Below are positions 10,502 through 19,162 of a DNA stretch of 64,000 nucleotides, piece after piece. Below the pieces are notes generated by a model. That model saw only the letters and a program-made list of their open reading frames with translations, was not told where the DNA came from and did not search any database. This DNA is from Acheta domesticus. Lineage: Eukaryota > Arthropoda > Insecta > Orthoptera > Gryllidae. The stretch is taken from NCBI GenBank assembly GCA_031308135.1, contig JAHLJT010004567.1, positions 129,279,356 through 129,343,355 of the forward strand, written 5' to 3'. The translations under genes and the position numbers were made by a program. Within the stretch, counting starts at the first letter, position 1. Every line of letters starts with the position of its first letter.

Positions 10502-11056
10502 TTACATAACGATATTCCTCTTACAAAACACACAATCCCTTTTTAACAGCAGAGGTCCGTTGCCGTCGTGAGAGGTGGTGGTGGTGTGCTGCGTGCAGAC
10601 GAGACTGTCGTTGATTTGACACGAAGGACACTCGTTCCTCGACGGTGCGTCGTCGTCGTCCTCCGAGTAGTGTTGCTTGCAAGGCTGGCGGAGAGTGATG
10701 CAAAAGCGGCAGTTCCGCTTCGACGGCGGCGGCCCGTCGATGCGCGTGCGTCCGCGATTCCAATGTTCTTTACACGAACGAAGTTCTTGAACACACGGTA
10801 GTTTTTTGATGTCTTCAGGTAGTTTCTCGAAAACGCGCTCGACCTCGTGAGACGGCAGCCAATGGCACAAAAATTAGACTGGCAATTGACTCAGTGTTTC
10901 TGAGTCGAAAAGTGTAAGCGTGTAATCGGCTTCACGGAACTTTCTGAAAGCGCGATTGATGTTTCGCGCGTCTCTTGTTCGATCTCTTGACTGGTGTGCT
11001 CCAATACGTCGGCAACGGAGCGGATGAGCGGATGCGAACGACGGAGCACTCTGCAT
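10502..11056 (-). pseudogene. Cys-rich protein, paralogue of the gene at 23856-24272
   Basis: The frame carries a helical segment ending ETLSQLPV, an in-frame TAA (10874-10876), then FLCHWLPSHEVERVFEKLPE, and C-terminal CRFC...CKQH, CPSC...CTQH and CVFC motifs (C-x2-C-x(6-8)-C-x2-H pattern, probably zinc binding). The paralogue on the other arm aligns through the stop (LPIDFLIHW where this has LPV-stop-FLCHW), so the TAA replaces a sense codon. The LP-x-x-x-hydrophobic helix has a faint F-box flavour. I do not recognise the family. Start at 11056 is a guess. Confidence 0.55.
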
Positions 11057-11111
11057 CGTACTGACGAGCGAAGGCACGGAGAGCGCGATTATAACGGAAG
11101 AGGAAATCCGC

Positions 11112-11681
11112 TTACACAATCTCCCTTTCCCTCCACTCCGCTTCATGATGTAATAAGTCCGGTCGATTGACACTCATCCATTCGTACAGGGCGATGACGT
11201 GTTGTCCTGCTAAGCTGACGTCATCACAAGCGTAGAGTTCGCGGTACGCGCGTAAGCACTCGTTCAGCGGAGGACACCCGAACGACTACAGATCGAAAAT
11301 GCGTTGTTTTTCCTCGAACTCCTGCAACCACTTTTCCTTCTGTCCTCCCTTGACGTATAGAGTTCTCACACCTTCTAAAGCATTCCTAATCACAAAATCC
11401 CTGTCTCGGTAATCGTAACTCCCGCTACTCCACGGCGGTGTGGCGTGATGACACCTTTTGATCCACCACACTTGACTCTTGTCGTCCGTGTTCAAAGTAC
11501 GGAAAGGACGCGGCGGACGAAAGACGAATTTCCGAACGACCCGCTCCTCAGCATCGCCTTTGACGCGGATGACGGTCAGCACTTTGATAACGAATTGACC
11601 GCTTATCCAAAAACCTTGAAGATCAACGACAGCTGTGAGCCCACCGGTGTGCCATTGTTCAGGGCAATAACCGTTCTTCAT
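11112..11681 (-). pseudogene. Conserved uncharacterised Polinton gene (VKG family) with an in-frame amber codon
   Basis: ATG at 11681. Landmarks in order: GLTAVVDLQGFW, RVVRKFVFRPPRPF, VWWIKRCHHATPPWSSG, RTLYVKGGQKEKWLQEF, then a TAG at 11286-11288, and in the same frame FGCPPLNECLRAYRELYA and HVIALYEWM, ending at 11112. I recall this FKPP...W...H...W..G...YVKG...FGCPSL pattern as a small family widespread in arthropod genomes; its function is unknown to me. The amber sits where relatives have an acidic residue, so it looks like a single substitution. Suppression cannot be excluded. Confidence 0.6.
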
Positions 11682-11714
11682 TGTTTTTTGTTCTGGCTTC
11701 TTTTTCTTCTTCTT

Positions 11715-12210
11715 CTACCGGCTTCGTTCTCGCGCCACGGCGTGGTCGGTTGTGTGGACCCCGCCGCCGCTGCCGTCGGCAGTCTTCTTCTTTTCCTCCT
11801 CTTCCTCCTCGTCCTCGTCCCACGATATCAAGTTCCTTTCTGTAAGCTTTATTTCTCGAAATTCTTCTATTGTTATTCCAGGTGGAGGAGGAGAATTTTC
11901 TCGCTGGTCGTTTTCTTTCAACAGTTGACATAAAGATTGTTTCACGTAGCGCAACATGACTACGCATGCAATACTGTAGACAACAAACGGGATGTAACCG
12001 CACACTCGGAAATACNNNNNNNNNNNNNNNNNNNNNNNNNNNNNNNNNNNNNNNNNNNNNNNNNNNNNNNNNNNNNNNNNNNNNNNNNNNNNNNNNNNNN
12101 NNNNNNNNNNNNNNNGAATCGCAAGAAGAAAAAGAAGAAGACGAACCAACGTCGTCTTCACCGGGCGAAGCAGATGGAAGTTGTTGTTTTTCTTCTTCTT
12201 CGTTCATCAT
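11715..12210 (-). CDS. Membrane protein with acidic tail, interrupted by the assembly gap
   Basis: An ATG pair at 12205-12210 opens an acidic N-terminus (MMNEEEEKQQLPSASPGEDD) that runs into the 100-N gap. Beyond the gap one frame encodes a hydrophobic helix (GYIPFVVYSIACVVML), a basic patch, PPPPGITIEEFREIKL, and a strongly acidic stretch, ending at 11715. It lies between the capsid gene and the VKG gene. Whether the two sides belong to one protein and one frame cannot be decided across Ns; another frame continues to 11659. Function unknown, possibly a virion membrane component. Confidence 0.45.
12016..12115. other. Assembly gap (100 N)
   Basis: Exactly 100 Ns, a conventional gap of unknown size inside the Polinton. 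Confidence 0.99.
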
Positions 12211-12261
12211 CTCGTGAAGGAAAGACACGGAATGATCACAGTGAGCGACACACGCGACTTC

Positions 12262-13720
12262 TTATACGATCACGTTTTTCTTCACCACAAAGTCGTCGAT
12301 TGGTGCGTATTGCACTTCCGTTTTGTAGATAATGACACAATACGCCGTGACGTCAGCTGGCATAGCTGTACCCGTTTCCCACGTGATCTTGATGTCGATT
12401 TGCGAGGGGAGGACGGCAGACGCTCTGGCGGAGACGTCCCATACGATAATAGGAAACCAAGCATTCAAATACCAATATTCCATTGCCGATATGGGATTGC
12501 GATTGTAGAAAGAACGTTCCGCTTTTTGCATCATTTCATAGAGATACGGGTGCCATTTTTCATCATCATCAGTATAAAATTTTACATTGCATTGAAGTTC
12601 GGAATAAGGGTAAAACTCGTCATTTAAATACAGTTTTGCTCTTGTCATGTCGTTACTATCGAATTCACCCGAATTCTGTTTCAGGTTCGCGTCTTTCCCC
12701 TTTTGCATCCCAAAGAAAATGTACAGTGGATGGTCCTCTTTTGCGGCAGTCTTCACCGTCCACTGAAACGGTCCATTTCCTCCACTTGGAACGTTGGGGT
12801 ATTCGTGAAGTTCCCATCGTCTGAATTGCACGGGGATCGGGCGCCGGCTGTCCAGGGTTCGCGTCACCGCGAGGGAAGCAGCATCGCTCAGCGTCAAATG
12901 AGGCATTCTCCAAATCACATCCGTCACGGTAATCGTTGTGGCGTCTGGTGTGGCATTTTTAGTCGTGAGACATCGATTATCATGACGACCTCGAATGAGA
13001 ACAAGGTCGTGTTTCACGCCGGTCATGATACGCGTGTGATCTTCGAAAAATCCCATCCACAGTCGCAACGGCACGATACCGTAAAATTTTCCGCCATTCC
13101 TACTGAGCATGAGTTCGGTGTTGCTCTCGGTTTCTGACTTGTATAACTTGAGATCTTCGGTCCAACACGCATTGCCGAATGATCTTCTTTCTGCTGGCGA
13201 AAGGAAACACACGTTCTTTATCGTGCTCGTGATGCCCGGATTTTTCACAACGTCGACGATCACGTTGTTGATTTCGTAACGAATTTCACTAACAAGAAAG
13301 GCGAAACCATTGTTGATCAATTCGCAGTTGGTGCGCTCTGCAGTGCTCGTCTTGACCACAGATCCCGCGATGACGAGCGAACTCTCGCAAGGTAGAGAAC
13401 GGCGTCCTTATTCACGATAGTAATGCGAATTTCGTCGTTTTGCCCAAACGATTTAATGTACGGAAAGTGTTCGTGAACAGCTTCGTTGACGATGTGGTGT
13501 TTTATATTCTCCCTTGCGGAGAATGTCGATCGCGTGTTCGTCCACAAATTCCGTTGAAGAATGATGATTGGTCTTCATTTTCTTCGACGACATTTTTTTC
13601 GGTTTTCTTCTTCTTTAGAAAAATACTGTAACCCAACGCTCGTAAGATTTGTCGACTGGATGGTGTTAACGTGGTGAGCGGACAAAGCACTCTGTGCCTC
13701 GGTCGCGACACGACCTGCAT
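12262..13720 (-). pseudogene. MCP: Major capsid protein, double jelly-roll type (frameshifted near the N-terminus)
   Basis: The main frame (12262-13359 and slightly upstream) carries ELINNGFAFLVSEIRYEIN, NPGITSTIKNVCFLS, the hydrophobic GIVPLRLWMGFFEDH, and C-terminal INAWFPIIVWD-like and PADVTAYCVIIYKTE segments. This order matches the double-jelly-roll capsid proteins of animal Polintons as I remember them. The N-terminal part (HEHFPYIKSFGQNDEIRI...) lies in another frame, ending at a one-base shift near 13400 (CC where CCC would restore the frame). Further frame changes between about 13547 and the ATG at 13720 leave the start uncertain. A TATAAA stands directly before that ATG. The protein would form the capsid shell. 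Confidence 0.8.
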
Positions 13721-13747
13721 TTTATAGAGCTTTTTTCGTGGTTCTTT

Positions 13748-14511
13748 TTAGAAGAAAGCGGCATTGCGATTGCTTCTGGGGCGTACGTGTAAGGTGCACG
13801 TCAACGGTGTTTCCGAGTACAACGGAATCAGTTCACCGGCCGCGTTCTCTAGTCGAATCGATAACTCGTCGATAAAACGTCGCGTGACGCGGTGAAAGAT
13901 TTTTTCGGTTGGTCTTTCTTCGACGATGAGGCGGGTAAATCGTTTACGTGAAACTGATAAAGCACGTGGGCTATTCGATCGTTTATATACCCGCTTTCGA
14001 TCACGTTACACGTCACGAACACTTCAAAATCTTTCACGATCGTCGGCGCAGCATCGGCCGTCACGTACACCCCGTAAGCTGAGGGTGGGACGGTCTTTGA
14101 AAATCCGAGGAGAGGACCGATGGACTCGGCGTGCTCGAAAAGCAGCGTGAACGACGTGTTGACGCGCACTTTGTTTGTGTACGGGTCCGCTTCCAAATCG
14201 AAAAAGTGCTTCTTCTTCGCAAAGTCACCGGGAAACTGTCGATGTAGAATATTCGATATATGATGATGGATGTCTTCCAAAGTATACGTACCCGGAGGGA
14301 CCTCCAGCATATAGCTTGCCGGAGGTCCCCCACCACCCCCATTTACAACTTCGTAGTGGAGTTGGTTGTGTCCGTCCTTCACGTTGCGAATGGTGTGAAC
14401 GGTGCTGAGATGCACTAACGCGATCTCGTACACGTCGTTCGAGAGGTCGACACCCGGCGCAAACTTCACCGAGATCTCCGGCCCCTTCCCGATTAAAGTG
14501 TACGTACGCAT
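13748..14511 (-). pseudogene. mCP: Minor capsid protein, penton-like (one frameshift)
   Basis: Starting at ATG 14511 (MRTYTLIGKGPEISVKF), landmarks are NDVYEIALVHLSTVHTI, VPPGTYTLEDIHHHI, SIGPLLGFSKTVPP, VTCNVIESGYINDRIAHVLY. These match the single jelly-roll penton-like Polinton proteins (YEIGL..., SIGxLLGF, CN...G.....HxLY...). An A6 run at about 13905 shifts the frame; the downstream frame continues RRFIDELSIRLEN and LYSETPLTCTLHV to a stop at 13748, the expected C-terminal strand. It would occupy capsid vertices. It lies between the protease and capsid genes on the same strand. Confidence 0.8.
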
Positions 14512-14549
14512 GACACGATCGTCACAAGCGAAATGACAACGTCCGGTGT

Positions 14550-14945
14550 TTAATCTTCCTTTTTCTTCTTCTTCTCCTTCTTCCATTCGTGAAAAAGAAA
14601 CTGCAAACATAACTTGCCGCAATTGTTCGCGTTGTATCGTTGAACTTGACGCGTGTTGTACGTCACGCGGTGTCCGCGGGCGTATCGAAGAAATTCGGAA
14701 GGGGGCGGAAGTCCGAACGAATCGAAATAACGCACCGTTCGGTCTCGTTTCACGTACGCAACGAAATGAGTACCGTCGCCGCTGGCGTCGTCGAGGTTAA
14801 TGACGCCGCACTCACGCTCCGCCCTTGTTCTTTTGGGCAGCGCATCCCGCGTAAACACACCACGAAAATGAGGAATGTTCAAAATCTTCTTCGCAAAACG
14901 TGTCATTTCCTCGTGCGTGAGCGCTCGACGCGGTACTCCGCTCAT
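14550..14945 (-). CDS. PRO: Adenain-type cysteine protease
   Basis: 131 intact codons. The catalytic His is in GTHFVAYV, the acidic residue in RYFDSFGLPPP, and the Gln/Cys region in NANNCGKLCLQFL, matching the C5 family of adenovirus and Polinton maturation proteases. Length is slightly below the family norm and the C-terminus is a Lys-rich tail. Its ATG (14943-14945) overlaps the stop of the upstream pX-like gene as ATGA, suggesting coupled translation. It would cleave capsid precursors during assembly. Confidence 0.9.
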   Translation of the reverse strand: MSGVPRRALTHEEMTRFAKKILNIPHFRGVFTRDALPKRTRAERECGVINLDDASGDGTHFVAYVKRDRTVRYFDSFGLPPPSEFLRYARGHRVTYNTRQVQRYNANNCGKLCLQFLFHEWKKEKKKKKED

Positions 14946-15514
14946 TCGTTTTTTCGAGCCGTCCCCCTCCTACTCCTCCTCCCCTTCGTCTTCCTCTTCG
15001 TCCGAAGCATTTTCGCGGCCCTTAGCAACACGCCGGATCCTTTTTTGGTCTCTTCCATGACCTTGTTATGACGCACCATTTCCGCTAATTCTTGGTTTTT
15101 ACTTTTAGCGTTTTTCACAGCGTTCGCGATAGCGGCAGCGCCACCTGCGACAGTCCCGAGCGCGCTCAGTCCGCTGAGGATGGCCGGAATCAGAGGAATG
15201 AGGGCAGGCAAAAACCCGCCCCTCTTTACTCTTTTTCTACCGCCACGCGCCGTTCTCGTCGTCTTTCGCCTACGTACGCCACTTCCCTGCAGACGACGAC
15301 GATTCTTTCCCCCCTTCGTACAGGGACCTCCGACGCATCGACCTCGCAAAAAAATGCCGCGACCCATCGCGGCCGGGGTAATCACCGCGCCGGAATCCGA
15401 AAGAGAATCTCTTCCTCTTCTCTCTCTTGTACGCCTCTCCCGTCGTAACTCCCTATTATCGGGTTGTCTCCTACAATCTCTCGCCGTTGTCGTTCTGCAC
15501 ACGGTCCGAACCAT
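14942..15514 (-). CDS. Basic amphipathic capsid-associated protein (pVI/pX-like)
   Basis: An open frame ending at 14942 is dominated by Arg/Lys, with a central glycine/alanine-rich hydrophobic helix, GGFLPALIPLIPAILSGLSA, followed by GGAAAIANAVKNAKSKN. A basic N-terminal arm plus a membrane-active helix resembles adenovirus pVI/pX-like Polinton proteins that bind DNA or lyse membranes. Starts are possible at 15514 or at 15367 (MGRGIFLRGR); the second better resembles relatives. A TATA-like TTTATATATTTT at 15544-15555 precedes it. Overlaps the protease by 4 nt. Confidence 0.65.
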   Translation of the reverse strand: MVRTVCRTTTARDCRRQPDNRELRRERRTRERRGRDSLSDSGAVITPAAMGRGIFLRGRCVGGPCTKGGKNRRRLQGSGVRRRKTTRTARGGRKRVKRGGFLPALIPLIPAILSGLSALGTVAGGAAAIANAVKNAKSKNQELAEMVRHNKVMEETKKGSGVLLRAAKMLRTKRKTKGRRSRRGTARKNE

Positions 15515-15543
15515 GACAGTACTAATACACAAGCGCAAGTGTC

Positions 15544-15555
15544 AAAATATATAAA
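15544..15555 (-). promoter_or_regulatory. TATA-like element upstream of the pX-like gene
   Basis: TTTATATATTTT on the minus strand, just after the stop of the fibre-like gene. Confidence 0.4.
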
Positions 15556-15563
15556 GGTCTCCT

Positions 15564-16341
15564 TTAAATATCCTTCTCCAATATCCCCTTCGATACCAGA
15601 CGCTCATTGAGCTTATCAAACTTTTCTACAAATTCATGCTGCAACTTATTGAAATAAACAAACATGCTGTCATTGAAACTCGTCAGACGCGCACCGAGCC
15701 CTTCCAATTTGTTTTCTATCTTTGTTTCGAGATTATGAGTATCGTGTTTGACTAGTTCTTTATGCACGTGAAAAAGTTCCTCCGCGTGTTTTTTCGCATC
15801 CGCCAGCGTCTCATCCAATTGCGCCTTAATCACCACGTCCGAAGAGAGTCCGTACCGGCGCCTACTTTGCGAATGAGTTTGTTGTGAAACTTAAAATTAC
15901 CGGACGAACCGACTTGCGGTAACGTCTCCAAGAGTCTGGGAGGAATTTTTTTTTCGTGCGCGGCCACGAGCGCCTTGCATTCGTTCTTCGCGAACGCCTT
16001 TAAGTTTTTCTCCTGTTGATCAACACGCGTAGAGAGCTTCTTCTCGAGAGCATCGAGTTCGCTTTTTTGTTTTTTCACGGTTTCAGCAGACTTGCTTTCG
16101 TGTGCGGCCGCGAGCGCCTTGCATTCGTTCTTCGCGAACTCCTTTAATCGGTTTTCCTGTTCTCCGAAACGCGTAGAGAGCTTCCGCTCGAGTGCATCGA
16201 GTTCGCTTTCTTTGATCACGGTTTTTTTCCCACAGACTCATCGTCTCTCCTCATGCGCTTCACAACACCATCGATTTGTTCATCGACGTATCGCTTCGTG
16301 ACGGCGTGACGCGCCCGAACCGCATGTCCGAAGACATCCAT
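15564..16341 (-). pseudogene. Coiled-coil fibre-like protein (two frameshifts)
   Basis: From ATG 16341 the N-terminal frame contains AVTKRYVDEQIDGVVKRM, like the YVD-x-x-I units of the TIR gene. An A7 run at about 16226 shifts the frame. The next segment (16219-15830) has two tandem 46-residue units, SELDALE[RK]KLSTR followed by FAKNECKAL[AV]AAHE. A second shift near 15840 leads to a heptad-rich C-terminus with HNLETKIENKLEGLGARL, ending at 15564. All segments are coiled-coil in character and same-strand contiguous, so one broken gene is likely. A fibre or tail-like virion role is inference. Confidence 0.6.
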
Positions 16342-16381
16342 CGCATCGATGCGACTGTGAGTTTTGTGTTCGACTCGCGAC

Positions 16382-16388
16382 TATTTAT
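16382..16388 (-). promoter_or_regulatory. TATA box of the fibre-like gene
   Basis: ATAAATA on the minus strand, 41 bp upstream of the ATG at 16341. Confidence 0.5.
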
Positions 16389-16449
16389 GTATTATTTTTT
16401 TAACGGACGTGCAGTCTAAGGCCAGTGACCGCGCGGATGTTCTAGGTGA

Positions 16450-16700
16450 TACCGCACGCTACGCTTCGTTGTCGCGCGCAAGGAAGAGAGAGAGAGAGCG
16501 CAGACGCTACCGCCCTTCGCCTCCAGAGCGCGCACGCTACAGGCTTTCGCCGCCAAAGCGCGTACACGCCCGACTTTCTTTCTGAATCCTTTTCCGAATT
16601 ATTTTCTGAATTGCTTTGCGAACTCTTTCAAAATTGGTCGGTCAGCGACTGACTAAGAGTGAGTTTCATTTTTAATTAATTTTTCACAATAATATTTTTA
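16450..16700 (-). repeat. Relic of a Polinton right end (ankyrin-gene tail plus TIR-type repeats)
   Basis: On the minus strand a segment reading FERVRKAIQKIIRKRIQKES (about 16640-16570) closely matches the ankyrin gene tail FERIHKAIQKRIRKRIEKEI at 24625-24690. It is followed by GCTTTGGCGGCGAAAG and GCGCTCTGGAGGCGAAG units like those in the TIRs, then a GA microsatellite. Coding tail plus subterminal repeats in this order mimics a right end lying in the middle of the element. Confidence 0.5.
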
Positions 16701-17326
16701 TTTTTATCACGGTGGTGATCTCATTCTACGTCTCATTGTTGGAGATGCAAAAGTGAGCAGTGGTTCTCTTTTTTTCGCCTCTTCATCATCATCAAACAGC
16801 TATGTTTTTTATTTTATTAATTATTTTTAAATCACTTCCTATTTTTTACTTCCTATTTTTTGTTATTTTTTGAGGGACGGGTAAGGAATATTTTCTTAGT
16901 TCAAAAAATTATATTCGCTTGACAATAATTTGGAAACAATTATTTTAATTTATTCTAATTTTTTATGATATTTTGAGGAACGGGTAAGGAATAAAACTCT
17001 TTCTTTTTTTAATATGTTCTATTGTTTTATTTCATATTAAAATTTACATTTCTTTTTTTTTGCATTGTCTGTGTGCAGATGCAGCTCATTGGCACGAAGA
17101 GGAAGTACAGTCTGAATCACTAAATGTTTCACATAATTCACTTCACTTGGCGTGTAAAAGAACCTTTGTTGCGAGATGTAACGGCGTTTGTTCTATAAAT
17201 AGAGTTGCTGATCGTCCAGTGGAATCTTCCACTGCAGAAAGACCTATATTTGTAGATATTGAACATATTAGAACATTGTGCACAATCACTCACTTTCATG
17301 ATCATTCTTTTCACTTTTCATGATAT
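16701..17326. other. AT-rich non-coding region
   Basis: No gene supported. It holds two similar copies of GAGG[GA]ACGGGTAAGGAATA at about 16872-16890 and 16975-16993, each preceded by TATTTTTTG-like sequence. A short plus-strand open frame (17060-17323) faces the spliced minus-strand genes; I see no family resemblance for it. Confidence 0.4.
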
Positions 17327-18020
17327 TCATGAGTCCACTTTGTTGATAATTCCATATTGTATGAATAAACCCCGTATGATATCCCAAGTTTTGTGCTTAA
17401 ATAAATCGGTTAGTTTATAAATGAGCACCACGTTTGCATTATTGCCTTCGTTGACCCCCAAGTACGCAAGGTGGGGTCGTTCTTGTAGGAATTTTTCTCT
17501 TCCTATTTGCTGAATTTCAGGTGTAAATCTGAAGAAGAAAAAAAGGTAAGTACAAAATTTATGTATACATTTTTTTAAAATTTTTTAAGAGAAGTTATTT
17601 TACGCACCTCACCGGTAGGAAGACTCCAAATGTATGTTGTAGTGTTGCGACATACGATTTTTTTTCGTACTTCGCACTTTCTACCAATGATATATCAGTT
17701 ATTTCAAAGAATAATCCTTTTGGAAGGTTTTCGAATTGCAGCCTGTTGTGTTCACTTTCAACTTTTCTCTCCAGTTCTGTCCATAGACTGCAATAAAAAA
17801 TTAAAAAATGAATAATTTTTTTCTATGTCATATTTTACTTTGATGATTTATTAACATTTTTTTACTTACTCTTGCCGCTTCAGTTTTCTATAAACGTACA
17901 CCATGCACAACGGGTTTTTGGGACAATTTTCACCGCTTGCGCGTCTTTGTTGTTAAAATATCTTATTCTCGTTTCATCCACCGTTTGTGGTGGATTGAAC
18001 GGTAGAATCATATCGGTCAT
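17327..18020 (-). CDS. Spliced small protein, possible OB-fold/ssDNA-binding (three exons, one shift)
   Basis: ATG at 18020-18018 overlaps the upstream stop (TAATG). Exons 18020-17870, 17787-17608 and 17528-17327 have GT-AG borders (introns 82 and 79 bp) and compatible phases. Landmarks: MTDMILPFNPPQTVDETRIR, FENLPKGLFFEITDISLVES, ATLQHTFGVFLP, RFTPEIQQIGREKFLQ and LAYLGVN. The LPKG...V...FxVFLPxRF pattern resembles small proteins found beside Polinton-type polymerases in insects that I believe bind ssDNA; this is a weak recollection. A one-base shift at an A5 run near 17910 in exon 1 breaks the frame. Confidence 0.55.
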
Positions 18021-18310
18021 TATTTTCCTACGTTCCGTGATGTCATTGGAACGATGGCACGATCTTCGAAAATTTCATCGTCTGAATCGGGAACGATAAG
18101 CATGTCTTCAGATTCGTGCAAAAGGTCTTGAGTATTGACCATGTATTTTGCCGTGTCTCTGTGAAAAAGAAAATTATTTTTTAACAACAATGCGTATGAG
18201 TTCACTTTGTTGTTCGCTAATAATGTTTTGCAAAATGCTGTTACTTACAGTTTTCGATGTTTCGATGCCGAACTGTCTTCGGCGCGTGATGATGTTGCGT
18301 TTTCTGTCAT
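18020..18310 (-). CDS. Spliced 66-residue acidic protein, upstream cistron
   Basis: Exon 18310-18249 (MTENATSSRAEDSSASKHRK) and exon 18158-18020 join across a 90-bp GT-AG intron (GTAAGT...TTTCTTTTTCACAG) with a shared Leu codon. The product is intact and has an acidic patch, IVPDSDDEIFEDRAIV, reminiscent of a SUMO-interacting or acidic interaction motif. The TAA overlaps the ATG of the next gene by one base, implying a bicistronic spliced mRNA. No homologue recognised. It is transcribed divergently from polB. Confidence 0.6.
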
Positions 18311-18448
18311 TGCGCGGAGAGCTGTCGTTGTCTTCGTGCGTCTTCTGAGCGAGCCAGCGGTGTGTGTGAAGAAAATGTGCGTGTGGACCTCTTTTAAAGC
18401 CCAACCGTTTCGTGTACGCCGCCGCGCGCTTCCTCTAGCTGCTGATAG

Positions 18449-18940
18449 TGATGACGCAGCATGAGTCAGCAGCGTGCTGTTCTTATCGCTGTCGCACGGG
18501 TGTTATATTACGTCTTCCGCTCATTCGTGCTGCATGTGCTGCTGATAGTGATGACGCAGCATGAGTCAGCAGTTCTTATCGCTGTCGCACGGGTGTTATA
18601 TTACGTCTTCCGCTCATTCGTGCTGCATGTGCTGCTGATAGTGATGACGCAGCATTAGTCAGCCGCGTGCTGTTCTTATCCTTGTCGCACGGGTGTTATA
18701 TTACGTCTTCCGCTCATTCGTGCTGCATGTGCTGCTGATAGTGATGACGCAGCATGAGTCAGCAGTTCTTATCGCTGTCGCACGGGTGTTATATTACGTC
18801 TTCCGCTCATTCGTGCTGCATGTACTGCTGATAGTGCAACGACCTTCAGTAGTCAGCAGTTCTTATCGCTGTCGCACGGGTGTTATATTACGTCTTCCGC
18901 TCATTCGTGCTGCATGTGCTGCGGATAGTGATTACGCTGT
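18449..18940. repeat. Five tandem 92-100-bp units in the divergent promoter region
   Basis: Units start near 18449, 18549, 18641, 18741 and 18834 with GTGATGACGCAGCATGAGTC or variants. Spacings of about 100, 92, 100, 93 and 93 bp reflect presence or absence of a GCGTGCTG insert. Each holds TTCTTATCGCTGTCGCACGG (with one variant) and GTTATATTACGTCTTCCGCT. TGAGTCAGC, an AP-1/Maf-type bZIP site, is intact in units 1, 2 and 4. It lies between the minus-strand small genes and polB. Confidence 0.9.
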
Positions 18941-19108
18941 GTGGTGCAATGCTGTCGCTCCGATAGTGTGTGTGTGCGAAGCTTTAAAACATCACGTTCG
19001 CAGACTTCTGGCGTTAGTCGTACGTTGATCATGAACCGTGCGGACATGCTGGTGAATTGTTTTCCTTGGCTGTTTTCTTTTTGCTAGTTTACGCCGTGTT
19101 ACTGACAT

Positions 19109-19119
19109 TTTTATATATT
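19109..19119 (+). promoter_or_regulatory. TATA box of the DNA polymerase gene
   Basis: TTTATATATTC about 45 bp upstream of the ATG at 19163. Confidence 0.5.
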
Positions 19120-19162
19120 CACAATCATCAACGGTGTCTTGTTTACGACAGCACGTAGCGAC

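Noticed and set aside
17060..17323. Plus-strand 87-codon open frame with upstream acceptor-like sequence
   Set aside because: No ATG, no family resemblance, and it runs toward the spliced minus-strand genes; insufficient support.
18461..19028. Repeated open frames (VLYYVFRSFVLHVLLIV units) in the tandem array
   Set aside because: The frame stays open because a short repeat without stops is iterated; no start context or homology, and some junctions break it.
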